From: Agrostemma githago
Lineage: Eukaryota; Streptophyta; Magnoliopsida; Caryophyllales; Caryophyllaceae
Reading direction: 5' to 3'
NCBI GenBank assembly: GCA_958450325.1
Contig: OY288243.1
Span: forward strand, 65,270,606 to 65,334,605
DNA length: 64,000 nt
This document shows positions 1-11,500 of the stretch, piece by piece. The number at the start of each line of letters is the position of its first letter. Within the stretch, counting starts at the first letter, position 1. The translations under genes were made by a program, and so were the position numbers. Below the pieces are notes generated by a model. The model saw only the letters and a program-made list of their open reading frames with translations. It was not told the DNA's origin and did no database searches.

Positions 1-1
1 T

Positions 2-199
2 TCTCTTACCTATGAGGAGGTGCCAAAGGAAATTCTAGACCGGAAAGTTCGAAGAACTCGGGGAGGAGAAACAGCCCTTGTTAAAGTTTTGTGGTCTAAT
101 CACAATGTCGAGGAGGCCACCTGGGAAACAGAAGCGTCGATGCGGAAACGTTTCCCTCATCTCTTCGACCAGGTAATTACTTCGGTTACGGGGACGTAA
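2..199 (+). pseudogene. Ty3 polyprotein C-terminus (chromodomain end), partial
   Basis: This is a 65-codon open tail ending in TAA at 197-199. It matches, nearly codon for codon, the last part of the element B polyprotein (6270-6466). It includes the KVLWSNHNVEEATWE stretch typical of the chromodomain-like C-terminus of chromovirus integrases, which is thought to guide integration to chromatin. The rest of the gene lies left of the window. Confidence 0.8.
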
Positions 200-472
200 C
201 CTTGTCTTTAAGGAGGGTAGGATGTCATACCCGGTTATTTTCCTATATCATGTTGCTTAGTGACTGTGTCAGTTTTGTGATAAGTGGGATTGGTTGTCAC
301 TAGTTTAATTGCGCGTATATTGTTAATCTACATGAGACGGGTACAACAGTTAATCATGTAATGGGTGAGGTAGTCGAGCTGTGTAGATCATTGGAGGTGT
401 CGTTAGTCGAGAGGGGCCTTTATTGAGCGGATCCAAAACTTCGGGACGAAGTTCCTTATAAGGAGGGTAGAT
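200..472 (+). other. Ty3 element A 3' untranslated region with purine tract
   Basis: No coding sequence is seen. The purine-rich AAGGAGGGTAG occurs twice, near 210-220 and just before the LTR at 461-471. The second copy is preceded by the TTCGGGACGAAG signature common just upstream of chromovirus 3' LTRs, and is the likely polypurine tract. The matching region of element B (6467-6588) lacks most of the middle. Confidence 0.55.
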
Positions 473-2421
473 TGTAATATCCGTGTTTTATAGTGAGTCA
501 AACTGAGTCAGTAATTATACTAAGTCAAACCCGAGCAATCATGTAGTAAGTTTTAACCGTACGGAACAAGTTACTCGACCCAGCCCGGATTAATTAGCAT
601 GTGACTACATGTAGTTAATTTCCAAACTACACGTAGGTAATTGATGAATGAAACCCAAGCCCACATTCCTATTTCTTTTTAAATACCCTTAATAACCTAG
701 CATAACCCACGTTACTCTTCTTTTAAATTCCTTTAACACCCTAGCAGAACCCACGAAAAACACAGCACAACGTAGGGCTGCCGCACGAAACAATAAAAGA
801 AGAAGGAGAGGATCCTAGGAGTCGGATCGGATCTTCGGTAGGCTAGACCTTGACTAAGCACGTCACTCGGTACGATACGCTGTCTTTTACGTTTAATTGC
901 ATGATTAGTATACATTTGTGTCGAATTATCGGAAACTAGGATTATATAGTCGGGTAACACTTGTGGTGCGTCATTGTTGTTGTTACCTAGTTGGACAGGT
1001 TATCCGTGTCATGATTTTGACCGTGTCATGCTAATTCTGTCGGGTAATGTGTCGAGTCTTAATGTCTAAATAATGATGTTGGGAATGGTATTATCGGGTT
1101 GATGTTGTTTGTCTAGTTTGGGTCAGACTATTGACATCTTTATGGTCGTGTGATAGTGTGCTGTCGTGGTATTATCATAGCGGTAGTTGTCGTTGCGGTT
1201 CTCGTGGTATCATTGTTAGTATTTGTGACGCCGTGACGGGTTAGTGAGGTTGAAGTCGATTGGTGTGGTTATCGATGCATGTGAGTTGGTGACTGTTGAT
1301 TTCCTTATGGTCGGTATAATGCAGCAGTGTAGAGACCGAGGTACATCTCAGTAGCATATTGTTTTAGAGGAGTATCATCAGGTTGACGGGTGGAGTATGT
1401 TAGCAGAAATTAGAGTAGTATATTTATACTATATTAATTTAATTAGGTTGATTTCATTTTATGCAGTGAGAGAAGTTAGAATACTTTAGGATATTGATTT
1501 AATTAACATCTTCTTATTAATCTAATTAGAATCGATTTCACTTTATAAATTGAATATGTTAGCATCGTTATTAATTCATGTATATACTACTTTATTAGGT
1601 TCGGATTTCGTAGAAATTTTGTGGTGAATTGTACTAACGACGTGGTGGTGACCTGCTAATTCGGTAAGGTTTTCCTTACTTGGAATATGTTAATAATATG
1701 ATGTCGTATGAGCTATGTATTTATGATATGACATTGATATGAACGGGATTGAGTAGTATAGCGAAATCCTGACCGGAAGGTCCATTGAGTAGTGTAGCGA
1801 AATCCTGACCGAGAGGTCCACTGAGTAGTATAGCGAAATCCTGGCCGGGAGGTCCATTGAGTAGTGTAGCGGAAATTATGGGCGCAGTGAAGTGCTGAGA
1901 ATATGGCGATGATATTATCGATTGGTACTGATGATGGTGTTGATATGATTGAGACTGATTGTTTTATACTCCGTATTGGTATTTTAATGTTAGCATGTTC
2001 TAACCGTTTCCTCTGTTTAAATTGTCACCCTATTATATTGGGGGCCTGTGACGATCCAATTGACATTTCCGGTATTTTGGGGAGCAGAGTATTGATGCAG
2101 ATATGGATCCTTGATGTGTGCTTAACTGAAGGGATTTGTTGTTCGGGAAGGGAGTGCGTAACCAACATTGTCATACTCTTAGCGCGTTTCCGTCATTAAT
2201 ACTTAATAGACCCTTTTGTTTTATGTAGCCGTTTTGGTTTTTTTTTTGTAACCGTATTTAGTTCCAAACTTGGTTTGCATCCTTTGAATAATCTATTAAA
2301 CTCGGTTGTGTTTCAGTATTGTTTTGTGATGGGACTACTGCCTCGGTTAACCCGAGATGGTAACACTCCCATTTGTCCGGGAAGGCCTAGTTAAGGCTCT
2401 TGGATAAATGGGGGTGTTACA
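473..2421 (+). repeat. LTR of Ty3 chromovirus (element A)
   Basis: The LTR starts TGTAATATCC and ends GGGTGTTACA (TG...CA), 1949 bp. Its first ~35 and last ~100 bases closely match the LTR at 6589-8560, but the middle differs in many places. It contains a 36-bp tandem repeat at 1751-1870. The short reading frames inside (for example near 733-960 and 1903-2199) resemble nothing and are not called. Confidence 0.8.
1751..1870 (+). repeat. 36-bp tandem repeat inside LTR
   Basis: There are three complete copies and a partial fourth of a unit starting GAGTAGTATAGCGAAATCC, at 1751, 1787, 1823 and 1859. The repeat is absent from the otherwise related LTR at 6589-8560, so it expanded in this copy or subfamily. 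Confidence 0.8.
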
Positions 2422-5400
2422 GGCTACCCATGGGGGATAATGCTGATGTGAAAGAGGTATACTTGAGAGCCGGGCATGCCGAACGAATAGCTGATCGCAT
2501 TAAGGAGCTGAGCGGTCAGAAGAGTGAAAAGAGGAAAGCTGAGTCTGAGGGAGCTGTGCAGGGGGATGCGAAAAGACATGGGAATAATCGACCTCAGGGA
2601 CCAAGGCCTCAATATTCTGGAGGGTACAATTATGGGGGTGGTAGTTATAACCCAGGTAGGAGAGATGTAAGAAGCTATAACTGTAAGAATTGCAACTATA
2701 ACCACCCAGGGACGAACTGCAATGGACAACCAGTTAAGTGCTTCGCCTGTGGAAAATCAGGGCACCGTGCTTACGAGTGTCGAGTGAAGAAGGGTAACCC
2801 TAATTCCATTCCGGTGTCGGGATCTGAGAGTATTAATCAAGGAAATCGATACCAGGGGAACGGGAACAGATCACAGGGGAACTGGAACCGATCACAGGGG
2901 AACTGGAACCGGCCACAAGGGAGTTACAATCAGGGATCTGGGAGTACTAACCAGTCAACTGCAGCCACCAAGCCAACTACGTCTGTTAATGGGGCACCTG
3001 AAGGAAGTAAAAACACTGGGAAGCTCTTTGCTATGGGGAAGCAGGCTGCTGAGGAGGACACACAAGTTATCACGGGTACCTTTCTCGTTAACTCGAAACC
3101 TTCTTTTATTCTGTTCGATTCTGGGGCAACCCATTCATTTGTAGCCTGTAACCATGTACCGAGTCTAGGGTTAGAAGATTTTGAAAACATAGTCGATGAT
3201 GTTATCACACCTTCGGGGAAGTCGGTTAGGTGTACAAGAGTCTTTCGTAATGTGTCCTTAATAGTTGGGGGAGTTGACCTGCCAGTTAATTTAATAGAGT
3301 TCCCTTTAGATGACTTTGACATTATCCTGGGAATGGATTGGTTGGGACGATTTAGAGCCCAGATTGATTGTAACCTCAAGAAAGTGTCATTAAGAGGCCC
3401 GAAGGGAGTTAGAGTGTCTTATAGAGGATTTGCGGTAAAGCCAGCTGTGAAGATCATAGCAGCCATTACTCTGAAGACCCACCTGAAGAAAGGAAGTCCG
3501 TTATTCTTGTGCCATGTACGGGACATTCGGGCTGAGGAGTCTTTTTCTGATTCAATACCTGTAGTGAACGAGTTTGAAGACGTATTTCCGGAGAAGATTC
3601 CGGGGTTACCACCAAGGCGAGAAGTTGATTTCAGTGTTGAGCTGAAGCCAGGGACGGGGCCGATCTCTAGGGCACCATACCGTATGAGGCCTAAGGAATT
3701 GTCTGAGTTGAAGAAGCAGCTAGAGGAATTGATGGATAAGGGGTATATCAGACCCAGTGTATCGCCATGGGGTGCTCCTGTTTTGTTTGTGCAGAAGAAG
3801 GATGGGAGCATGAGATTGTGTATTGATTACAGGGAGCTGAATAATGTCACTGTGAAGAACCGGTATCCTTTGCCTCGTATTGATGATTTATTCGATCAAC
3901 TGAGTGGGGCTGGTATATTTTCAAAGATTGATTTGAGGTCCGGTTATCACCAGTTGAGGGTCAAGAATGAAGATATTCCTAAGACCACATTCAGAACTCG
4001 GTATGGCCACTATGAATTCGTGGTGATGCCGTTTGGTCTAACAAATGCTCCTGCTGTCTTCATGGATTTGATGAACCGAATTTTTTGACCCTACTTGGAC
4101 AAGTTCGTGGTGGTGTTTATCGATGATTGGTTTATTCCAGGAACCGGGAGGAGCATGCAGAGCATTTGAGGATCGTATTGCAATTACTTCGAGACAACCA
4201 GTTGTACGCTAAGCTATCAAAGAGCGAGTTCTGGTTGGAGAAGGTCGCATTCTTGGGACACGTGATTTCGAAAGAGGGTGTATCTGTAGACCCGAGCAAG
4301 ATCGAAGCTGTCTCAAAGTGGCAGGCGCCAAAGAATGTGGCAGAGATTCGGAGTTTCTTAGGGTTAGCCGGGTACTATCGAAGGTTTGTGAAGTACTTCT
4401 CAAAGATAGCAAGACCGTTGACTAACCTTATGAGGAAGGAGATTCGATATAGGTGGGATGACAGCTGTGAGAGGGCGTTCCGAACTTTGAAGGAGCGTCT
4501 GACTACGGCACCAATCCTAGCCTTACCTGAAGGGAGTGAAAATTTTGAGGTGTATACTGATGTATCGAAATATGGGTTGGGTTGTGTACTAATGCAGAAT
4601 GGGAAAGTCATTGCGTATGCTTCACGTCAGTTGAAGACTTACGAAGAGAACTACCCGACTCATGACCTAGAACTTGGGGCAGTGGTGTTTGCTCTGAAAA
4701 TATGGAGACATTATTTATATGGGGCAACATTCAAGGTGTTTTCAGACCACAAGAGTTTGAAGTACATCTACACTCAGAAAGAGTTGAATATGCGGCAGAG
4801 GCGGTGGATAGAGCTGATCGGAGATTATGACATGGAGATTTTATACCACGAGGGAAAGGCAAATGTGGTGGCCGACGCTCTAAGCAGGAAATCGGTGCAT
4901 TCTCTGTGTTTGGATATGTCCAGATTGAAGCTAAGGAATGAAGTGCAACAAATGGGAATTCATATGATAAGGAAAGGGGAATCAATGAGGGACTTGGCGA
5001 TTCAACCCGAGTTGTACGCCGAAATACGAGAAGAGCAGTTTTTGGATCAGAAGTATCTAATGTGGCGAGCCCGTATTGAGAGAGGTGAACCCTCGAATCT
5101 CACCATTCACCCAGACGGGAGCCTCAGGTTCAATGGCAGGTGGTGGGTACCGGAAGGAGGAGAATTAAGGAGGAAGATCGTGATCGAGGCGCATTGTAGT
5201 CCTTACTCGGTACATCCAGGAGGGGACAAGTTGTATAAGGATCTGAAGAAGACATTTTGGTGGGAGAACATGAAGAGAGAGGTGGCCGAGTTTGTGTCCA
5301 GATGCCTGACTTGTCAGAAGGTCAAGAGTGAACACAAACGACCACAGGGTAAGCTGCAACCCTTAGAGGTACCTGAGTGGAAGTGGGACTCCATTTCCAT

Positions 5401-6466
5401 GGATTTCATTGTCGGTTTGCCGAGAACCCCAAAGGGGAATAACTTGATTTGGGTGATAGTAGATCGACTCACCAAGTCGGCTCACTTCGTGCCAATGAAT
5501 GATACGTGGAGTAAGGCTGAGCTAGCAATGGCTTATAGGAGGCATGTCCTAAAATTACATGGAGTACCTAAGGACATTGTGTCAGATCGTGATTCGAGGT
5601 TCATATCGAAATTTTGGCAGGAGCTGCAAGAATCCTTGGGTACACGATTGAAGATGAGTACAGCCTTTCACCCTGCGACTGATGGCCAGACAGAACGAAC
5701 CATACAGACTTTGGAGGACATGCTGCGGGCTTGTGATTTGGAATTTAGGGGTTCGTGGGAGGATCGACTGGATTTGATTGAGTTCTCTTACAACAACAGC
5801 TACCATGCTAGCATCCAAATGGCACCGTTTGAAGCTTTATATGGGAGGAAGTGTAGGAGCCCCGTATGTTGGGACGAGAAGGCCGACGCAGTAGTGTTGG
5901 GGCCCCACATGATTCAGGAGATGATCGAGCAGGTACATGTGATCCGACAGAAGATGCGAGCAGCACAAGATCGTCAGAAGAGTTATACTGATCTCCACCG
6001 CCGAGAGGTTGAGTTCGCTGTGGGTTATAAGGTCTTGCTGAAAGTGTCACCTATGAGAGGGGTTATGAGGTTCGGGAAGAAGGGCAAGTTGAGTCAAAAG
6101 TTTATTGGACCTTATGAAATTCTGGATAGGATAGGGGAGGTGGCATATCGATTAGCACTTCCCCCAGCACTTGATAAAGTCCATAATGTGTTTCATGTTT
6201 CCCAGTTGAGGAAATACTTGAGTGACCCGTCTCACATCATTGAACCCGAGACGATCCAGTTAGATGATTCTCTTACTTATGAGGAGGTGCCAAAGGAAAT
6301 CTTAGATCGAAAAGTTCGAAAAACACGTAGAGGGGAAACAACTCTTGTCAAAGTTTTGTGGTCTAATCACAACGTTGAGGAGGCCACTTGGGAAACAGAA
6401 TCATCAATGCGGAAACGTTTTCCTCATCTCTTCGATCAGGTAATTACTTCGGTTATGGGGACGTAA
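2422..6466 (+). pseudogene. Ty3 gag-pol polyprotein, broken
   Basis: The first open part (to 4088) holds two CCHC-type knuckles (the clear one is CFACGKSGHRAYEC at about 2739-2780), the protease active site DSGA near 3120 with LGMDWL near 3340, and most of reverse transcriptase. It ends at TGA 4086-4088, which looks like a CGA arginine codon mutated at a CpG. About 5 bases are also missing just after the FIDD catalytic box (near 4122), shifting the frame. The second part (4127-6466) continues with the end of RT, RNase H (near 4545-4790), integrase with HHCC zinc site (near 5215-5330) and D,D,E core (near 5400-5700), and a chromodomain up to TAA 6464-6466. The gag N-terminus is missing. Family is certain; it cannot make a full polyprotein. 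Confidence 0.9.
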
Positions 6467-6588
6467 CCTTGTCTATAAGGAGGGTAGAATGTTATACCCG
6501 GGTGCTTTCCTTTATCATGTTTGCTTAGTGATTGTGTCAGCCACTTTGTGATAACTTCGGGACGAAGTTCTTTATAAGGAGGGTAGAT
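6467..6588 (+). other. Element B 3' untranslated region and polypurine tract
   Basis: This short region carries the TTCGGGACGAAG signature near 6556 and the purine tract AAGGAGGGTAG just before the LTR. A second similar purine tract lies directly after the pol stop at about 6476-6487, as in element A. Confidence 0.55.
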
Positions 6589-8560
6589 TGTAATATCCGT
6601 GTTTTATAGTGGGTCAATCGAGTCAAGACCATTTATATTACGGATAACACGTAATAATCTATTAGACAATCTACTAATAATACTCTTAATAGTACCTGGG
6701 CCCAAATTTCATATGAAGTGCAATCGTATTACTAACCTAATCCACTAGTATACTCACGTACACCCACACCCATTTAAATATATATACCTAGGCCCTAAAA
6801 CCTACACCCCGTTTAAATAATACATACAAGCAGCAAACTCTCCCTAACCCTACGCACACCAAACAACGACAAAACAATCCGCATCCATCATCGCACACTC
6901 AGACCGTTCCTCTCAACCCTCTTAAGTCCTCACGTATAGTCAGCCGTGATCCACCGTACACCCTTTTATAGGTAAGTTAACATCCTATTTTCTATATTTA
7001 GCATGTGGTTGAACCTTGGTGTCGATATGGGGGTCGCGAATGGTAGTGTCGTCTGTTGTTAATTAGTGTCGCCTTCTGGTTGTCGTTTCCGTATTGTTGT
7101 TGTTATCGTTGTGATGTTGTCGTCTTGAATGATGGTAATAATGTCGAATACTGTGGTTAGGGTCGGTTTAATTTACCGCTAGTAGTGTCGGCCTGCGGTG
7201 TGCTAAGGTTGGAGGGAGTAAGGAAGGAGTCATTATGTTCGGGTTCCGTTAGGGTTGTGGACATGATGTACTGTGATGGTGAGTGTATTACTACGTAATG
7301 TTGGTGCGGTTATGTACAGCTGTTATTGACGGGTTTGGTTGTGGACATGATGTACTGTGATGGTGAGTGTATTACTACGTAATGTTGGTGCGGTTATGTA
7401 CTGTTGTTATTGACGGGTTTGTTTGGGTTTTGCGTTTGGTACTGCGTGGTGTGGGCTGTTCCTCGCGGGTTGTATTGCAGCTAGTACCGGTTCGATGTTG
7501 TAGTTGAAGCTTTTGTAGGGTGCAATGTTAGTATTAGTGCGTGGGGTACGTAGTACTTGTTAATATATATTAATCTTAGGAGTAGATTATTTAGGTTGGT
7601 TACTCTTTTATTTTATAATTTAATTATAACGACATCGATTCCATTTTATATATTAAATATGTTAGGTACAATATTAATTTATATATACAATATTTTACTA
7701 GGATCGGACTTCGTAGAATTTCCGTGGTGAGTTATACTGGCGACGCTGTGGTGAGCAGCTAATTAGGTAAGGTTCTCCTTACTTAGAATATGTTAATATT
7801 ATTATGCATGTATGAATTACAAGTACGATATGATATTGTGATAATATGCTTAATGTTGAATATTGATGGAAGAATGATTGTTGAATATTGATATATTGGA
7901 GTTGGTGAGGCTAGCTTTAGACCTAGCCGGGACCTTTGATCACGGTCCCCTCCCTGATTTCTCCTCCCGGGTTGTTGAACCTGTGGGGGGTGTGCACACT
8001 CGGAATGAAAGGGCCTGCCAGAAGAGTTGAGATGAGAATATTGAGATGGGAATATTGTTAATTGGTACCGATGATGGTACCAAGATGGTTGAGAATTGTT
8101 GTTTCGTATTCCGTACTTGTATATTATTGTTAGTATGTTCTAATCGTGTTTTCATTGTCTAATTTTGTCACCCTATTTTATTGGGGGCCTGCGACGATCC
8201 AATTGACATTTACGGTCTTTTGGGGAGCAGAGTATTGATGCAGGTATGGACCAGTGATGTGTGCTTAACTGAAGGGAATTGTTGTTCGGGAAGGAAGTGC
8301 GTGTCCATCACCGTTATACTCTTAGCTTGTTCTCGTTATTAGTATTTAATAGACCGTTTAATTCTTGTAGTCGTTTTGGGCTTTTGTAACCGTATTTAGT
8401 TCTCGAACTTGGTTTGCATCTTTTGATTAATCTATTAAACTCGATTGTGTTTCAGAATTGTGTTGTGATGGGACTACTGCCTCGGTTTACCCGAGTTGGT
8501 AACACTTCCATTTATCCGGGAAGGCCTAGTTAAGGCTCTTGGATAAACGGGGGTGTTACA
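6589..8560 (+). repeat. 3' LTR of Ty3 element B
   Basis: The LTR runs from TGTAATATCC to GGGTGTTACA, 1972 bp. It carries an 84-bp direct duplication (7253 and 7337). Its ends match the LTR at 473-2421 but the interior differs strongly. It joins directly at 8561 to a minus-strand LTR fragment, as if the element had inserted there; the other junction is outside the window. Confidence 0.8.
7253..7420 (+). repeat. 84-bp tandem duplication inside LTR
   Basis: Two near-identical 84-bp copies start with GGTTGTGGACATGATG at 7253 and 7337. They differ at only a couple of positions near the junction. The duplication is not seen in the LTR at 473-2421. Confidence 0.8.
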
Positions 8561-10115
8561 GCAGGTCAGCATCAAAGAGAAGAAGGAGAAGAAAAGGAAG
8601 AAAAACGACGGACAGCAATCGCGATACGATAACAGCAACAAAACCGACCCAAACGACAACAAAAACAGCAACAACGAACTGAACAGACTTAACATCGGCA
8701 GAACGTAACAGCAGCATGAGAGCATGAAACAAACACCACCAACACTAACAGCAACAACAGAGGACAGCCGAAATCGAACCCGAATCAACAGTAGCAGCAA
8801 CGAATATCCATAACAACGAACAGTTGCATCAAAACAGAGAAGACGGAAAGAGTAGCAAGGCAGAAATGAGGGGAAGAAAACGAGGAGAATCAGGGAAATC
8901 GGGCAACAGCAAACACGACAAACAGCAGTAAAGAACAACCGTGATCAGCAGATATAACAAACTCACATCAACTAAAATAGGAAGGAGAATGAGAAGAGTA
9001 AACGAAGTGGACAGGAAGCATAAACGCAACAGCAGCAGTAGCACGCACAGCAACAGCAGCACGTAGTAAAAACGATGACCCGAAAACCGAAGACAAGGAC
9101 GAGAGAAGACAGGGGATCGTAAAACAGTAGAAAAAGGAGAACAAAAGGAAGAGGAGTAAAACACTTTACCCAAGTTCAGGCGAGAGAGTACGAGAGATTT
9201 ACGTAAACACCAGGCCAAGACAGAGGACGGAACACGGGCAGGGGTTGCGGATCATTGGAGCGTGAATTGATGAAGATCGATGAAGGTAATCCAATCTAAT
9301 CATACGGAGGGATAAGATGGCAAACTTAAGAGAATAGGAAGAGGGAAAGAATGGGAGATGAACCAGCCTGAAAAGGGATGTTAACATAAGATAAAAACAA
9401 GTGGGAAGCGGTGGATGAAGAATAAAGGAAGGGGGAAAGAATGAAACGTTGGATGGAATGAGCAGTTGAAAAAGAAAAGAAGACCAAGGGAAGTGTACAA
9501 GTGGGAAAAATAAAGAAATGGATTAATTAGAATAATCGGGTAGGAGACGAATTCCATAACGATAAGTTGACTGACCCACGAATCGGGTTAGAACGAATTA
9601 ATAGAAAATAGTTGGGCCGACTAATAAAATTAGTAAATGAACGTTCTCGAGATGTAAATATTTGTTCGAGACGAAAATGAAGTTTGTAGAAGTAAATAAT
9701 TAAACGATCAAATAGTATTTCCCGATAAATAATAAATTTTCGATGAAGTGAATTAAATTGATTTCTCGAGAAAAGAGAATAAATATTTTGACGAAACAAT
9801 AAAATAAATGAAGTTCGAGCTGAAAATAGAAATTCGAACTTAAATATAAACAAATAAAAAGAATTTAGAATTTAAATCGTCAAAATAGATTTACGATAAG
9901 AATTAAATTAGATATATATATAATGGATCGAAACATAAATAAAAATATGTTTTAATAAGAAAATTTTCCGAGTCAAATAAAATATTAGGAGTTTGAAACG
10001 ATTAAACGATAAATTCGTCTTATAATAATTTTAAGAATTACGAGTTAAATTGTAAAAATACAAATACGAACCTAATTTTAGTTTAATTTAATTTATAAAA
10101 ATCAGGGGTGTTACA
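8561..10115 (-). mobile_element. Minus-strand LTR fragment related to the 38690 element family
   Basis: Read on the minus strand, this starts at 10115 with TGTAACACCCCTGATTTT followed by an AT-rich stretch and then a pyrimidine-rich tract. This is the same layout, and at the start nearly the same sequence, as the LTRs at 38690 and 45126. Away from the first ~100 bases it is clearly diverged. It is cut at 8561 by the Ty3 LTR and abuts array sequence at 10116 (CATAGTTAAG). The reading frames in the purine-rich part (8474-9387, minus) are low-complexity Ser/Leu/Phe artefacts. Confidence 0.7.
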
Positions 10116-11069
10116 CATAGTTAAGATTTTCTTTAATCTTATCATTATTCGAACACTCACTATACTACAGACATTGACAACAAAGCGAATATGTTTAAAA
10201 AATCTCGCAAAAATAGATATTTATATTTCTTAAAATTAAGAGAATCGCTTACGCCATCAGATGTAATTAACAATAAACTACGTAATGACGACTTTTCAAA
10301 GATTTTATTTAATATAAATCCACGAACAAAGTTATTCAACTTATAGCAATATAATTTACTATTTTGTCAAATAATTAAATTGAAAATGTAGAATATGTGA
10401 ATTCGAAAGTGGTAATTCGCAACAAAAAAAAAAAAACATACAGCAAATGTAATAATTAAAATAAAATAAAATCGAGTATGTTACAAATTTATATATCTTC
10501 TACAAGTTTAGGTTTTTCCTTAACTTTCACATGAGTTATTATTGGTTTAGTAAAAACAAGTGTCTTACAAATTTAAAAATAATCTAGTAAACCGTAGAAA
10601 TTTAAAACTCTATACTAATTAACGAATAAAAGACAACGTAGATAAATTCAAAAATATGAATAACCTCAAATGAAAAATATAATTATGTTATTAGAACCAA
10701 TTTTTTTGAATTAGTAAATATAAATTAATTTATGAGGATTTTCGTTTGACATCAATGTTAATGTCGGTTATTTGATTACAAGATTAAATACACTCATGCA
10801 TATAATTTGGAAAACCTTTCATAGAAAAAAAAATCAATTTTAACAATGAATGATGTAAATTAGCTTTAAATATGTATTAATAATATTGTATGTTAATTTT
10901 GAGATACAAATACGTTAAATGTATAGATTCAAATATAAAAGTGGACGATATGAACAATTGTTCTCCATCACAAGTCACTTTACTTTTGTATTTCTTTTTG
11001 TTCCCTGTGTGTGAAACGTACTTGAGATATATATCGGAAATGTGAAATAATTTTAACTAAGTTTTCGAT
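10116..11069 (+). repeat. Array spacer and promoter region, unit 1 (5' part lost)
   Basis: This AT-rich spacer is homologous to the last ~950 bases before each array gene. It begins at CATAGTTAAG, where the minus-strand LTR cuts in. No gene is seen besides the promoter elements of copy 1. Confidence 0.8.
10934..10941 (+). promoter_or_regulatory. TATA box of array copy 1
   Basis: TATAAAAG lies about 130 bases before the ATG and is identical in every copy with an upstream region (13091, 15245, 17404, 19562, 28158, 48862, 63374). Transcription would start roughly 30 bases downstream, leaving a leader near 100 bases. Inferred from consensus and conservation only. Confidence 0.6.
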
Positions 11070-11438
11070 ATGTATCCTAGAACAATCAAAATTGCTCTAT
11101 TACTTGTTGTTTCAGTCCTTGTTATCTCTGAACAATGTTTCGCAAATGACTCTTTTGCCGCACCTAGCACCTCGAAGGCGGACGACTTTCGAAAATGTGA
11201 AAGGAAGCTAGGTGCAACTTTTGGCGGTGTAATATCCGAATATATCTTTAACAACGGAAAACAAGTATCGAATGAAACGTGCAACGCTCTATTAAAGGTC
11301 GGAGAGGACTGTCACAAGCTTCTAACACAAGTGTCTATAGTCGACAAGCGTCTTGGTGAGAAAGAGACAAACGAAGCGTGGCATAAAAATGAAAAAGTAT
11401 GGGAACTTTGCAAGACATTTGGACATGTTTCTAATTAG
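11070..11438 (+). CDS. Array copy 1: secreted prolamin-like (ECA1/DD11-type) small protein
   Basis: 122 residues, single exon. Residues 1-25 form a signal peptide (basic start, hydrophobic 8-19, likely cut after CFA), so the product should be secreted. The mature part has four cysteines, C43, C71, C81 and C114, with the core SNETCNALLKVGEDCHKLL. The x-TC-x9-C spacing after a KLG...IF stretch resembles the plant prolamin-like family (DUF1278; ECA1 and DD11 types), whose known members are expressed in gametophytes. That family usually has six cysteines; this one lacks the CC pair. A conserved TATA box sits ~130 bases upstream and AATAAA at 11495. Versus copy 2 it carries R41 and N68. Family placement is moderate; receptor or partner unknown. 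Confidence 0.8.
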   Translation: MYPRTIKIALLLVVSVLVISEQCFANDSFAAPSTSKADDFRKCERKLGATFGGVISEYIFNNGKQVSNETCNALLKVGEDCHKLLTQVSIVDKRLGEKETNEAWHKNEKVWELCKTFGHVSN

Positions 11439-11494
11439 TTCGTTAATATATGTATTTATATCTTTAAATGGAAAATTAATACGAGATATGATCA

Positions 11495-11500
11495 AATAAA
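11495..11500 (+). terminator. Candidate poly(A) signal of copy 1
   Basis: AATAAA lies about 57 bases after the stop and is conserved at the same place in every copy that retains this flank. No 3' end was observed; called from consensus. Confidence 0.45.

Larger units (their letters stand above)
1..2421 (+). mobile_element. Ty3 chromovirus element A, 3' part (left end outside window)
   Basis: This is the right end of a Ty3/gypsy chromovirus copy: the last codons of its polyprotein, a 3' untranslated stretch with a purine tract, and a full LTR. The polyprotein end is nearly the same as the end of element B at 6270-6466. The LTR abuts the middle of another gag gene at 2422 with no primer-binding site between them, so it is better read as the 3' LTR of this copy than as a normal 5' LTR of the next one. 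Confidence 0.8.
2422..8560 (+). mobile_element. Ty3 chromovirus element B (Tekay/Del-like), 5'-truncated
   Basis: Domain order is gag zinc knuckle, protease, reverse transcriptase, RNase H, integrase, chromodomain, then the 3' LTR. This order and the C-terminal chromodomain place it in the plant chromoviruses, most like Tekay/Del. The primer-binding site and N-terminal half of gag are missing. Its internal part starts directly against the LTR of element A, giving an LTR-internal-LTR layout that looks normal but is probably recombinant or deleted. It is not autonomous. Confidence 0.8.

Noticed and set aside
1903..2199. 98-codon plus-strand frame in the Ty3 LTR
   Set aside because: No similarity, and not kept open in the related LTR at 6589-8560.
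8474..9387. Minus-strand frames of 60-154 codons
   Set aside because: Same pyrimidine-tract effect in the inverted LTR fragment; no motif.
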